Positions 39,637 to 47,893 of a stretch of 64,000 nt of DNA are shown piece after piece. The first letter of the stretch is position 1; the number at the start of each line of letters is the position of its first letter. A model generated the notes under the pieces. It saw nothing but the letters and a program-made list of their open reading frames with translations. It had not been told where the DNA came from and did no database searches. The stretch is taken from the NCBI GenBank assembly GCA_904418845.1, contig CAJFQC010000008.1, positions 90,355 through 154,354 of the forward strand, written 5' to 3'. This DNA comes from an uncultured Ruminococcus sp. (GTDB lineage Bacteria > Bacillota > Clostridia > Lachnospirales > Lachnospiraceae). The position numbers were made by a program, and so were the translations under genes.

Positions 39637-40113
39637 ATGCCAGATATTAGGTTGACAAGAATTGACAATCGTCTGATTCACGGTCAGGTAGCGACACAGT
39701 GGTGCGGCGTCGTAGGCGCGAACCTTCTTCTCGTTGCAAATGACGCAGTTGCAGGGGATGAATTTCGTCAGGGGCTGATGAACATGGCGGCGCCGTCATA
39801 TGCGCAGACACGTTTCTTCACGATTCAGAAGACGATCGATATCATTCACAAAGCTTCTGCGAATCAGCACATTGCAATTATCTGCGAGACGCCGCAGGAT
39901 GTGCTCAAGCTCGTTGAGGGCGGAGTTCCGATCAAGAAGGTGAATATCGGAAACATGCACATGGCTGACGGCAAACGTCAGGTCGCAACGTCAGTTGCGG
40001 TAGACGACGATGATGTTGCAACTTTTAAAAAGCTGCAGGATCTTGGCGTGGAGCTTGAGATCAAGAGAGTTCCGGACACGCCGACAGAGAGCATCGACAA
40101 ATTATTTAAGTAA
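39637..40113 (+). CDS. agaB: PTS EIIB, mannose/N-acetylgalactosamine family
   Basis: A 158-residue cytoplasmic subunit that passes the phosphate to sugar through the permease. The active His15 lies in RIDNRLIHGQVATQW, the family signature. AAAGGAGG precedes the ATG. It is first of the IIB-IIC-IID set; IIA is separate at 42688. Downstream AgaS, deacetylase and tagatose-bisphosphate aldolase genes point to N-acetylgalactosamine or galactosamine; mannose or GlcNAc cannot be ruled out by this protein alone. Confidence 0.85.
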   Translation: MPDIRLTRIDNRLIHGQVATQWCGVVGANLLLVANDAVAGDEFRQGLMNMAAPSYAQTRFFTIQKTIDIIHKASANQHIAIICETPQDVLKLVEGGVPIKKVNIGNMHMADGKRQVATSVAVDDDDVATFKKLQDLGVELEIKRVPDTPTESIDKLFK

Positions 40114-40152
40114 TTACATCAGGTTTTATTGGTTAATTGGAAAGGAGTAAAT

Positions 40153-40983
40153 ATGGAGATATCAATCATCCAGGCGATTCTGGTCTTTGTTGTAGCCTTT
40201 ATCATGGGTATCGACCAGTTCAGCTTTTTAGAGTCCTTATACCAGCCGATCGTTACCTGCCCGATCATCGGAGCAATCCTTGGTAACTTCGAGCTTGGTG
40301 TGGTAGTTGGTGGTGCTTACCAGCTTATCCAGATCGGTTCCATGCCGATTGGTGGTGCACAGCCGCCGAACGCAATCCTCGGTGGTATTATGGCTACGAT
40401 TTTTGCGGTTTCACTTAATATGGAAGCAACTGCAGACGGTGTTGGCGCTGCACTTGGTCTTGCTATTCCGTTCGCAGTATTTGGACAGTATGCTGTTACA
40501 CTGACATTTACATTTATGTCCGGTATGATGGCTAAGGCTGATAAGTACGCAGAGGAAGCTAATGTGAAAGGTATCCGCAACCTGAACTTCCTTGAGATGG
40601 GTGTTCTTGGATGCCTCTTCGGTATTCTGGCTGTAGCAGGTCTGTACGGCGGTTCTGCTCTCGGAAACACATTGCAGGATTTCTCCTACCAGTTCTCATG
40701 GGTAATGGCTGGTCTGGACGCAGCAGGCGGAGCTATGAAGTTTGTCGGATTCGCTATCCTTATGAAGGTTATGATGTCCAACGAGATGTGGGGATTCCTT
40801 CTGGCAGGTTTCGTTATGGCACTGCTTTGCAGCTCAAACGCGACAACTTCAGGAGCAACTCTGATCCTGTGTGCATTCGTAGGTGTTGCTATTGCAATCT
40901 ATGACTTCTCAACACAGACAAAGATCAAACAGAACGCAGGCGCAGGCGCCGGCTTTGTAGGAGGTGACCAGGATGGCATATAA
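40153..40983 (+). CDS. agaC: PTS EIIC, mannose/N-acetylgalactosamine family
   Basis: A 276-residue membrane subunit with about seven to eight hydrophobic helices, starting MEISIIQAILVFVVAFIMGIDQ and carrying GGAYQLIQIGSMPIGGAQPPN, a conserved stretch of the mannose-family IIC. It forms the sugar channel with IID. The ATG at 40153 has AAAGGAG; a GTG-like start upstream lacks a site. It overlaps the IID gene by 11 bases. Confidence 0.88.
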   Translation: MEISIIQAILVFVVAFIMGIDQFSFLESLYQPIVTCPIIGAILGNFELGVVVGGAYQLIQIGSMPIGGAQPPNAILGGIMATIFAVSLNMEATADGVGAALGLAIPFAVFGQYAVTLTFTFMSGMMAKADKYAEEANVKGIRNLNFLEMGVLGCLFGILAVAGLYGGSALGNTLQDFSYQFSWVMAGLDAAGGAMKFVGFAILMKVMMSNEMWGFLLAGFVMALLCSSNATTSGATLILCAFVGVAIAIYDFSTQTKIKQNAGAGAGFVGGDQDGI

Positions 40984-41893
40984 TATTCCAGATAAATATC
41001 AGGATCTGACTCCGGCACCGCAGCTGGATAAGAAGACGTTAAATAAGATGGTTTGGCTGTCCTGTTTCTTACAGGCATCCTTCAACTATGAGAGAATGCA
41101 GGCTTGTGGATGGCTTTGGAGCATGCTTCCGGGTCTTCAGAAAATACATACAAACAAAGAAGACTTAAAGGCTTCCATGGCGCACAACCTTGATTTCTTG
41201 AACACTCACCCGTTCCTTGTGACATTCGTAATGGGTATTGTTCTTTCACTTGAGCAGAACAAGGCTGATACACAGACGATCCGTTCCGTACGTATCTCCG
41301 CGGCAGGTCCGTTGGGTGGTATCGGTGACGCACTGTTTTGGCTGACACTTGTTCCGATCACAGCAGGACTTACGGCGAACATGGCGATGGAAGGACAGAT
41401 CATCGGTGCGATCCTCTTCCTTATTATCTTCAATGCAGTTCAGTTTATTGTTCGCTTCGGACTTATGTATTGGTCTTATGGACTTGGAACAAAAGCTGTT
41501 ACTCTTCTTACATCTAATGCAAAAGAGTTTACACGTGCGGCAAGTATCCTTGGTATCTTCGTAGTTGGTGGTCTTATCGCAAACTACGGCGGTACAACAG
41601 TTCGTATGATCGTTGGTGATACACAGATCAATATTCAGGGTCTGCTTGACGGCGTTCTGCCGAAGCTGATTCCGCTTCTGATCACACTTGGCATTTATGC
41701 GCTGATCAAGAAGGGCTGGACACCGGTTAGATGTATCATCCTCATTCTCGTAGTAGGTATTGTGGGTTGTGCATTCGGTATCTGGTCTGGTAACTCTCAG
41801 GCTATGGACGCAGACGGCAACACACTTCCGGGAGGATATACACCGCTTGTTGAGTGGTATGAGTACCCGGTTCCGGAAGAGACAGCTGAGTAA
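40973..41893 (+). CDS. agaD: PTS EIID, mannose/N-acetylgalactosamine family
   Basis: A 306-residue subunit of the sugar channel. A hydrophilic N-terminal half (LNKMVWLSCFLQASFNYERMQACG) and motifs HNLDFLNTHPFLVTFVMG and AGPLGGIGDALFW are the family signature; C-terminal helices follow. The ATG at 40973 lies 7 nt after AGGAGGTGA, inside the IIC end. A GTG at 40964 overlaps that site and is rejected. It is followed by two intercistronic hairpins. Confidence 0.9.
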   Translation: MAYNIPDKYQDLTPAPQLDKKTLNKMVWLSCFLQASFNYERMQACGWLWSMLPGLQKIHTNKEDLKASMAHNLDFLNTHPFLVTFVMGIVLSLEQNKADTQTIRSVRISAAGPLGGIGDALFWLTLVPITAGLTANMAMEGQIIGAILFLIIFNAVQFIVRFGLMYWSYGLGTKAVTLLTSNAKEFTRAASILGIFVVGGLIANYGGTTVRMIVGDTQINIQGLLDGVLPKLIPLLITLGIYALIKKGWTPVRCIILILVVGIVGCAFGIWSGNSQAMDADGNTLPGGYTPLVEWYEYPVPEETAE

Positions 41894-41910
41894 GCTGTAA
41901 ATGAATAAAC

Positions 41911-41967
41911 CTTTGACATATGACGCGTCAAAGAGAATGAGGGGAGGGATCTTTATCCCCCCCTCAT
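41911..41967 (+). promoter_or_regulatory. Two intercistronic hairpins after EIID
   Basis: CTTTGAC (41911-41917) with GTCAAAG (41927-41933), then ATGAGGGG-A-GGG (41937-41948) with CCCCCCCTCAT (41957-41967). No T-run follows, so they may stabilise the upstream mRNA or lower downstream expression. Confidence 0.55.
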
Positions 41968-41997
41968 CTTAATCTATAAGAGAAATCAGGTGGCTAT

Positions 41998-42645
41998 TTG
42001 AATCCTATAACACTTACGATAATTTTGATCGCTGCCATGGGGTATCTGGCATTCCAAGGGGTGAAGAATTTTCAGCTCCACAGCATGAACAATGCCCTCA
42101 GAAATAAGGACAGCGGGACAGTTGCGAAAATAGCGGATATGGCGGTATCCAGACGGATCGTGGGAGAGTATGTGTGCGATCTGTATAAACTGCGTGCATA
42201 CTATATTACGGGAGATACAGGACTTTTTGAGCAGACGCTCCTTCATATGACGGATACAGAATATACACAGAAGGACGCAAAGAAGAGTTTTTTGGAGACA
42301 TATTTCCATACATTTCTTATCAAGGGAAACAGGAAGTATGCGGACTGGCTCCTGAAAGAGATCAGAAAGTCGGACGACGCGTCATTCATACAATATTGCG
42401 AACAGTCCTATGCGGTCATGCTGGATGAGAGGAACGACCTGATCGACGGGATGGTGGAAGCTGTCAATTCGAAACGCTATTATGGATTTGCACTGGGCGT
42501 GATCCTGTATATGATCGCAATACAGTATTCCCATCTGGGAGATGATAAAAATGCACTTGAATATATGCACAGTGCAAAAGCATGTCTGCATCCGAAAGCA
42601 GTTTATATGCCGGTTGTAGAGAGGTATCTCAGTGAAGCAGAGTAA
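41998..42645 (+). CDS. Unknown helical protein inside the PTS operon
   Basis: A 215-residue protein I do not recognise. An N-terminal hydrophobic segment (about 4-20, TLTIILIAAMGYLAFQGVKNF) is a signal anchor. The rest is predicted helical with tetratricopeptide-like spacing (YVCDLYKLRAYYITGDTGLFEQTLLHM, GVILYMIAIQYSHLGDDKNALEYMHSAKACL). It probably starts at TTG 41998 with AGGTGG just upstream. It lies between EIID and EIIA, so it may assist the permease, but no function can be assigned. Confidence 0.7.
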   Translation: MNPITLTIILIAAMGYLAFQGVKNFQLHSMNNALRNKDSGTVAKIADMAVSRRIVGEYVCDLYKLRAYYITGDTGLFEQTLLHMTDTEYTQKDAKKSFLETYFHTFLIKGNRKYADWLLKEIRKSDDASFIQYCEQSYAVMLDERNDLIDGMVEAVNSKRYYGFALGVILYMIAIQYSHLGDDKNALEYMHSAKACLHPKAVYMPVVERYLSEAE

Positions 42646-42687
42646 ACAAGTATCTCAGAGAAGCAGGAGAATAAGAGGAGAAGTATC

Positions 42688-43116
42688 ATGATTGGATTAT
42701 TAGTAACAGGACATGCAAATTTTGGATCCGGGATCACAAGTTCCGTAAACCTGATCGCGGGCGAGCAGGAAGCATACAAATATGTAGACTTTCTTCCAAC
42801 ATACAGCACAGAAGATCTGACAGTCGAGATCACAAAGGCCCTGGACGAGCTTAAGGATTGTGAAGGTGTGATCATTTTCACTGATCTGATGGGCGGAACT
42901 CCGTTTAATGTCTCAGCGCAGCTCGGGCACGGGAAAAGCAACATCCGTATTGTGGCGGGAACGAATCTTCCGATGCTGGTAGAGATCGCGATGTCACGCA
43001 AGTTTATGGACGATCTGGACGGACTGGTAGAATCTGTTCTTGAGACAGGCAAAGAACAGGTGACAAAATACGAATTCAAGCAGGTAGTACAGGAGGCATC
43101 CGACGACGGAATCTAA
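42688..43116 (+). CDS. agaF: PTS EIIA, mannose/N-acetylgalactosamine family
   Basis: A 142-residue cytoplasmic subunit, phosphorylated by HPr at His9 in LLVTGHANFGSG. The motif TDLMGGTPFN (about 70-79) is typical. It completes the set with IIB, IIC and IID, but is encoded after an unknown gene. AGGAG precedes the ATG. The next gene is AgaS, 68 nt further. Confidence 0.9.
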   Translation: MIGLLVTGHANFGSGITSSVNLIAGEQEAYKYVDFLPTYSTEDLTVEITKALDELKDCEGVIIFTDLMGGTPFNVSAQLGHGKSNIRIVAGTNLPMLVEIAMSRKFMDDLDGLVESVLETGKEQVTKYEFKQVVQEASDDGI

Positions 43117-43184
43117 GGATACCTGCATAAGATAAAAAATAAGCGGGCATACAGGATGCCCGGATAAAAGAAAGGGGAAAGAAA

Positions 43185-44366
43185 ATGAGTACGATTTTTG
43201 GTGTAACAGAGGAAAAAATGAAAGAGGCTTCCTCAACATTCACTCTTACAGAGATATATCAGCAGCCTGCTACATGGGAGAAAACATGTAAGCAAATCGC
43301 CGAGCACAAGGATGAGCTGAAGAAGTTTATCAACCAGGTTATCACACAGGACGATTTTGATGTGATCCTGACAGGAGCGGGCACCAGTGAATTCGTTGGA
43401 AACGCATTGTTCCCGCACCTGACAGGACTTCTCAACCACAAGGCAAAATCCTACGGTACAACAGATATCGTGGCTACACCGGAGGCATATCTGTCCCGCA
43501 CGAAGCCGACGCTTCTGATCAGTTTCGGACGTTCCGGAAACTCACCGGAGTCTGTCGGGGCGGTAGACGCGGCGGAGGCTGTGTGTGACAATGTTTACCA
43601 CCTGTTCGTGACATGTAATAAGAACGGTGCATTGTCCAAACGTGCGGCTGAGACGGACAACTGCTATGCAATCAATCTGACAGACGAGACACATGACCAG
43701 AGTTTTGCAATGACTTCCAGTTTTTCAAATATGTACCTTGCTACATATCTCTGCTTCCATCTGGATGAACTGGAGAATGTGATCGCGGAAGTGAAAAAGA
43801 TCGCGGCGGCAGGGCAGAATTTCTTAGACAATAATTATAGCGTTGCTCAGAAGATTGTGGACGAGTATAACTTCGGCCGTATCGTTTATCTTGGAAGCAA
43901 CACATTGAAAGGAACATCCCAGGAGTCCGCTCTCAAGATGCTGGAGCTGACAGCAGGACGCGTCGTCACAATGTATGATACTCCTATGGGCTTCCGCCAC
44001 GGACCAAAATCAATCGTGGACGACACAACACTTACAGTTGTATATTTAAGTGATGACCCGTACACAAGACAGTATGAGGTAGACCTGATCAAAGAGATGA
44101 GCGGACAGCGCAAAGGAAACAAGATCGCTGCGGTGATGAGCGCCCGGGACGACGAAGTGGCAGGACTTGTGGACTATGCTGTGGTATACGGTCTTGACGG
44201 AATATCTGAGAATGTTCTTCTTGGATTGGACTATATTCTGTTCGCACAGACACTTGCCGTCCTCAAATCACTGTCGCTGAACATTACACCGGACAATCCG
44301 TGCCCGACAGGAGAGGTGAACAGAGTTGTTAAGGGTGTAATACTTTACCCATATACAAGAAAGTAA
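43185..44366 (+). CDS. agaS: AgaS-type SIS-domain galactosamine-6-phosphate deaminase/isomerase
   Basis: A 393-residue SIS-family enzyme. Two SIS domains are visible: ILTGAGTSEFVGNALFP and LISFGRSGNSPESVGAV in the first, IVYLGSNTLKGTSQESALKMLELT and YDTPMGFRHGPKS in the second. AgaS converts galactosamine 6-phosphate to tagatose 6-phosphate and ammonia. Context with the PTS, a deacetylase and GatYZ supports this reading. AAAGGGGAAAG precedes the ATG. Confidence 0.9.
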   Translation: MSTIFGVTEEKMKEASSTFTLTEIYQQPATWEKTCKQIAEHKDELKKFINQVITQDDFDVILTGAGTSEFVGNALFPHLTGLLNHKAKSYGTTDIVATPEAYLSRTKPTLLISFGRSGNSPESVGAVDAAEAVCDNVYHLFVTCNKNGALSKRAAETDNCYAINLTDETHDQSFAMTSSFSNMYLATYLCFHLDELENVIAEVKKIAAAGQNFLDNNYSVAQKIVDEYNFGRIVYLGSNTLKGTSQESALKMLELTAGRVVTMYDTPMGFRHGPKSIVDDTTLTVVYLSDDPYTRQYEVDLIKEMSGQRKGNKIAAVMSARDDEVAGLVDYAVVYGLDGISENVLLGLDYILFAQTLAVLKSLSLNITPDNPCPTGEVNRVVKGVILYPYTRK

Positions 44367-44396
44367 AACAGACAGAAAGGAAGATAAATTACAGCA

Positions 44397-44681
44397 ATGA
44401 CCAATGTTACTGTTATTATATGGACCTGTGTCACAGTCGGTGTTCTGATCGGTATCTGCGCGCTTGTCCTGATCTTTCTCTCTTCAAGAAACATGAAGAA
44501 GAACAGAGAGGCTATGAGAAAGCTTCAGGGAGGAATCCAGGTAGGAGCGAGGATCTTGTTTGCGGGCGGCATTTACGGAAAGATCGTAAAGATCAAAAAC
44601 GATGTGATCGACGTGGAGGTCAGCAAGAACACAGTGATCCAAATCTCACGTTACAGTATTCAAGATGTAATATCTGAATAA
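44397..44681 (+). CDS. yajC: YajC-like small membrane protein
   Basis: A 94-residue protein: one N-terminal membrane segment (about 5-28), a basic NMKKNREAMRKLQ stretch and a C-terminal beta region with GGIQVGARILFAGGIYGKIVKI, the YajC hallmark. YajC accompanies SecDF in protein export, but here it ends a PTS operon. YajC-like genes recur in mannose-family PTS operons of streptococci, so it may help permease assembly (inference). AAAGGAAG lies upstream. Confidence 0.78.
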   Translation: MTNVTVIIWTCVTVGVLIGICALVLIFLSSRNMKKNREAMRKLQGGIQVGARILFAGGIYGKIVKIKNDVIDVEVSKNTVIQISRYSIQDVISE

Positions 44682-44691
44682 AGCAGTATAT

Positions 44692-44736
44692 ACAGGATAC
44701 AGGTTCAGTTCCCACTGTTCCTGTATCCTGTTGTTT
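44692..44736 (+). terminator. Terminator of the PTS-agaS-yajC operon
   Basis: ACAGGATACAGG (44692-44703) pairs perfectly with CCTGTATCCTGT (44720-44731), followed by TGTTT. Confidence 0.82.
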
Positions 44737-44759
44737 GCAAACAGCATGTTTCACCTTGT

Positions 44760-45944
44760 TTAAAGAAGGGATTCGCCGGGGCCTTTCTTTTGATTTTCTG
44801 CTATTTTCCTTGAATAAGCACTGGGTGTAGTGTTAAAATATTTTTTGAAAAGGCGGGAAAAATAGTGGATCGAGCTAAAGCCCAGCATATATGCGATCTC
44901 GCTGATTGTATACTGGTCTTGCCGGATCAATTCTTTGCTTTTCTGCAGCTTAATATTGAGCAGATAATTCTTTGGTGAAGTATTCAGGTGTGTCTTGAAC
45001 AGCGCCTGAAGAGAAGAGCGGGAGACGTAGAATTCATGGCAGATCTCCTCAATCGTGATCGGCTCGGTGATGCGTTTGTTCATGTAGGCGAGGATCTCCG
45101 AGAGAAGGTCGTTTCTTCCGGGAGTATTTTCAGAGATCAGAGCTTTATGGCTGATCGTTTCATAGAACTGCATGAGCAGGAGAAGCGCTTCCTGAAGATA
45201 GCACACCATGAGCGTTTTCGTATAATATGAATTTTCGCTGCTTTCTATGAGCAGTTTCCACAGGATCTGCTGGAGTTCACTCGTGCAGTGGAAGGTATGG
45301 TTTAAGATGTGCAGAGATTTCCTCTGGTTTACATCAAAAACAGCCGTCAGATATGAGCAGCCGGGATGGAGCTCTATATCAGCCGCCTCAGAGCGGTAGA
45401 TGATGAGATCATGGGGCTGGAGGTAATGACTTCCCGAAGGTAGTTTAATATCAAGTCTGCCCTCATATACATACAAAAGTTCATAGGCTCTGTGGGACGG
45501 TTTGATGAGACGGCACATATTATCTTCTTTGGTGAACCAGCAGTCAAAGATTTTCCGCACATAGAAAGGGACAGACACCTGCTGATATGTATACGGAGAC
45601 GGCAAAAAGACAATCTCAGGGTCAGTGTGAGGTGTCAATAAATTCCATGTAAGGGGAGTTGACAGCGGTATCAGATTAAAATACATACCTGCTTTCAGTG
45701 TGACGTGCCGGCGGATTGGGAATGTTTTCAGATCATCCAGATCAGGCGAGTCCGTGATAAGGACAAGAGCCAGACCGCCGTGACATTCAATGTGTATTTC
45801 GCATGGAAACATAAATAATTGATCCAGCTTCTTTGAAGTGGATATCATTTCATGGCGTGACAGATTGGATTTTTGGAGGTCAAGTGGTTCATTATAAAAT
45901 GTTCCATACCGTTCGAAGTCATTATCTATTGTTTGTTTTGTCAT
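44760..45944 (-). CDS. AraC-family transcriptional regulator
   Basis: A 394-residue regulator: N-terminal sensor of about 290 residues with a cupin-like segment (YELLYVYEGRLDIKLPSGSHYLQPHDLIIYRS) and a C-terminal AraC double helix-turn-helix (about 285-385: ITIEEICHEFYVSRSSLQALFKTH, ISEIAYMLGFSSIHYFSRLFKKYFN). It sits between the PTS operon and nagA, divergent from nagA, and is the likely activator of amino-sugar use. The ATG's ribosome binding site is weak (GAGGAAT). Confidence 0.88.
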   Translation of the reverse strand: MTKQTIDNDFERYGTFYNEPLDLQKSNLSRHEMISTSKKLDQLFMFPCEIHIECHGGLALVLITDSPDLDDLKTFPIRRHVTLKAGMYFNLIPLSTPLTWNLLTPHTDPEIVFLPSPYTYQQVSVPFYVRKIFDCWFTKEDNMCRLIKPSHRAYELLYVYEGRLDIKLPSGSHYLQPHDLIIYRSEAADIELHPGCSYLTAVFDVNQRKSLHILNHTFHCTSELQQILWKLLIESSENSYYTKTLMVCYLQEALLLLMQFYETISHKALISENTPGRNDLLSEILAYMNKRITEPITIEEICHEFYVSRSSLQALFKTHLNTSPKNYLLNIKLQKSKELIRQDQYTISEIAYMLGFSSIHYFSRLFKKYFNTTPSAYSRKIAENQKKGPGESLL

Positions 45945-45988
45945 ATTTAATTCCTCATAATATGTGCAAGAATATTTTGTACTTTTTA

Positions 45989-46017
45989 ATTATATTATAG
46001 CTTTTTTGAAAAATCAA
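45989..46017 (-). promoter_or_regulatory. Sigma-A promoter of the AraC gene
   Basis: On the minus strand TTGATT (46012-46017), a 17-nt spacer and TATAAT (45989-45994). A GGGG/CCCC dyad (46023-46038) lies between it and nagA. Confidence 0.6.
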
Positions 46018-46060
46018 TATAGGGGCAAACGATCCCCGAAAAAAGACAGGAGGTAAGATT

Positions 46061-47206
46061 ATGATTATTCAGAGTAAGAAGGTTTGGTTTGCAGATCAGT
46101 TTGTGGAAGCTCAGATCGAGATTAAGGACGGGAAGATCGTCGATGTGAAAGAGTACGGCGCGAGACCGGCAGATGAGGATTACGGCAGCAACTGGATACT
46201 TCCGGGCTTTATCGACATTCACTGCCACGGAGCCTATGGATTTGACACAAATGACGCGGAGGAAGACGGGCTGCGTTACTGGACAAAAAATATCGTCAAC
46301 GAGGGTGTGACGGCGTTTCTCGCTACAACGATCACGCAGAGCGAGGAGGTGCTCACCAATGCCCTTAAAAATGTGGCAAAAGTCGTTCGTGAAGGATACG
46401 AGGGGGCAGAGATCCTGGGCGTTCATTTCGAGGGACCGTATCTTGACATGAAATACAAGGGCGCTCAGCCGGAGCAGTATATTGTGAAGCCGACAGTGGA
46501 GCAGTTCAAGAAATATCAGGAGGCTGCGGGAGGGCTTATCAAATACGTCACCATGGCGACAGAGCAGGATGATGATTTCACCCTCACGCGCTACTGCTCA
46601 GAGAATGATGTTGTCGTCAGCATCGGACATTCTGCGGCAACGAGCAAAGAGGCAGTTCGAGCGTTCGCGCACGGCGCCAGATCCATGACACATGTATATA
46701 ATGGGATGACCCCGTTCAATCACCGGGCGAACGGGCTTGTAGGCGCGGCGTACCGAATAAAGAGCATGTACGGCGAGATCATCTGCGACGGCAACCACTC
46801 AACACCGGCAGCGCTTCGCATGTTTTTTGACGCCAAGGGACCGCACTACGGCATCATGGTCAGCGATGCACTGATGGCAAAAGGCTCACCGGCAGGATCA
46901 AAGTTCATTTTCGGCGGAAACGAGATCGAGATCTATGAGGACGGAAGCGCTCACCTGACATCCTCTAAAGGACTGGCAGGTTCTACACTCCGCCTTAATG
47001 ACGGGCTGCGTATCCTGATCGAGGAGGCTCTCGTGCCGATCGATACAGCGATCAATTCCTGCACGAAGAACCCTGCGGCATGTCTGCATATCGATGACAG
47101 AAAAGGCGCGGTCAAAGTCGGGCTGGACGCGGATCTTGTTGTTCTGGACCGCGACTATCAGGTGCTCCAGACGTACTGCATGGGCAGAGCAATGCTTGAA
47201 AAATAA
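46061..47206 (+). CDS. nagA: N-acetyl(galactos/glucos)amine-6-phosphate deacetylase
   Basis: A 381-residue amidohydrolase that removes acetyl from N-acetylhexosamine 6-phosphate. Motifs: FIDIHCHGAYGFDTND (metal site), HFEGPYLDMKYKGA, SIGHSAATSKEAV, MTHVYNGMTPFNHR and VSDALMAKGSP. Because the neighbours process galactosamine 6-phosphate, this may act as AgaA; NagA and AgaA cannot be told apart by eye. AGGAGG precedes the ATG. No nagB is nearby. Confidence 0.92.
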   Translation: MIIQSKKVWFADQFVEAQIEIKDGKIVDVKEYGARPADEDYGSNWILPGFIDIHCHGAYGFDTNDAEEDGLRYWTKNIVNEGVTAFLATTITQSEEVLTNALKNVAKVVREGYEGAEILGVHFEGPYLDMKYKGAQPEQYIVKPTVEQFKKYQEAAGGLIKYVTMATEQDDDFTLTRYCSENDVVVSIGHSAATSKEAVRAFAHGARSMTHVYNGMTPFNHRANGLVGAAYRIKSMYGEIICDGNHSTPAALRMFFDAKGPHYGIMVSDALMAKGSPAGSKFIFGGNEIEIYEDGSAHLTSSKGLAGSTLRLNDGLRILIEEALVPIDTAINSCTKNPAACLHIDDRKGAVKVGLDADLVVLDRDYQVLQTYCMGRAMLEK

Positions 47207-47238
47207 AAGACTTAACGAAAGATGTGGATTGAGAAAAT

Positions 47239-47778
47239 ATGAGTAAGAAAAAGAAAGCAGCACCGGTGGAGAAGATCCGCCTGTCAGGAAGAAATATTTA
47301 TACAGATAAAAAAGGACGTGTCATCTTTTATGACATGCTCACAAAGAAAGGGTATCTGGTAGGCAAGAAGAACGAGAATTCAGCGCTGTTCTTCAAGAAC
47401 CGTTTTGTTGTGATCCTGTTCGCGGCGATCCTTTTGGGAGGCACGCTGTTGTCACTGACACAGGCGGTCATTGCCTGGGCTGTCATGATGGCTCTGGCAG
47501 AGTTCGCTTTCCGCATGTCCTTCTTAAAGAAATTAGAACCCGTTACCGACGTGGATTTTGAGAAAAGAGTCTCAGCTCTTCAGTACATTATCGAGAACAA
47601 GGAAAAAGGCAGAGTGATCGCTCTGATAGTGCTCTATCTGCTTCTGGCGGTTCTCGTAGTGGCGAACGCTTATGTAGAGAAATACTCCACAGGATTGTGC
47701 ATCTTCAGCGGGTGCATCTCGCTGGTGGGACTGTACTTCGCAGTGTTGCACATTATTGCTCTGACAAAGATGAAATAG
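47239..47778 (+). CDS. Unknown four-helix membrane protein
   Basis: A 179-residue protein with a basic N-terminus (MSKKKKAAPVEKIRL), a repeated glycine-tyrosine polar stretch (SGRNIYTDKKGRVIFYDMLTKKGYLVGK, split here in reading) and about four membrane helices: two near 52-88 and two near 120-175. Both ends face the cytoplasm by the positive-inside rule. I do not recognise the family. It follows nagA by 32 nt on the same strand and ends at a strong terminator, so it belongs to the nagA operon. It could be a permease helper or a stress-type membrane protein; no evidence decides. Confidence 0.65.
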   Translation: MSKKKKAAPVEKIRLSGRNIYTDKKGRVIFYDMLTKKGYLVGKKNENSALFFKNRFVVILFAAILLGGTLLSLTQAVIAWAVMMALAEFAFRMSFLKKLEPVTDVDFEKRVSALQYIIENKEKGRVIALIVLYLLLAVLVVANAYVEKYSTGLCIFSGCISLVGLYFAVLHIIALTKMK

Positions 47779-47785
47779 CGGAAAA

Positions 47786-47870
47786 TCAGCATCTGTCAAG
47801 ATGCTGAAACAGAAATAAGACATAACAGACGGGAAGGATATACACTTTCCGGCTGCTATGTCTTATTTTT
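47786..47870. terminator. Double hairpin between the membrane protein and gatY
   Basis: First stem TCAGCATCT (47786-47794) with AGATGCTGA (47799-47807). Second, AAATAAGACATA (47813-47824) with TATGTCTTATTT (47857-47868) and an inner GGGAA/TTCC pairing; T-runs on both strands make it a bidirectional terminator. Confidence 0.82.
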
Positions 47871-47893
47871 CTTCCAAACCCGAAATGACTTTT

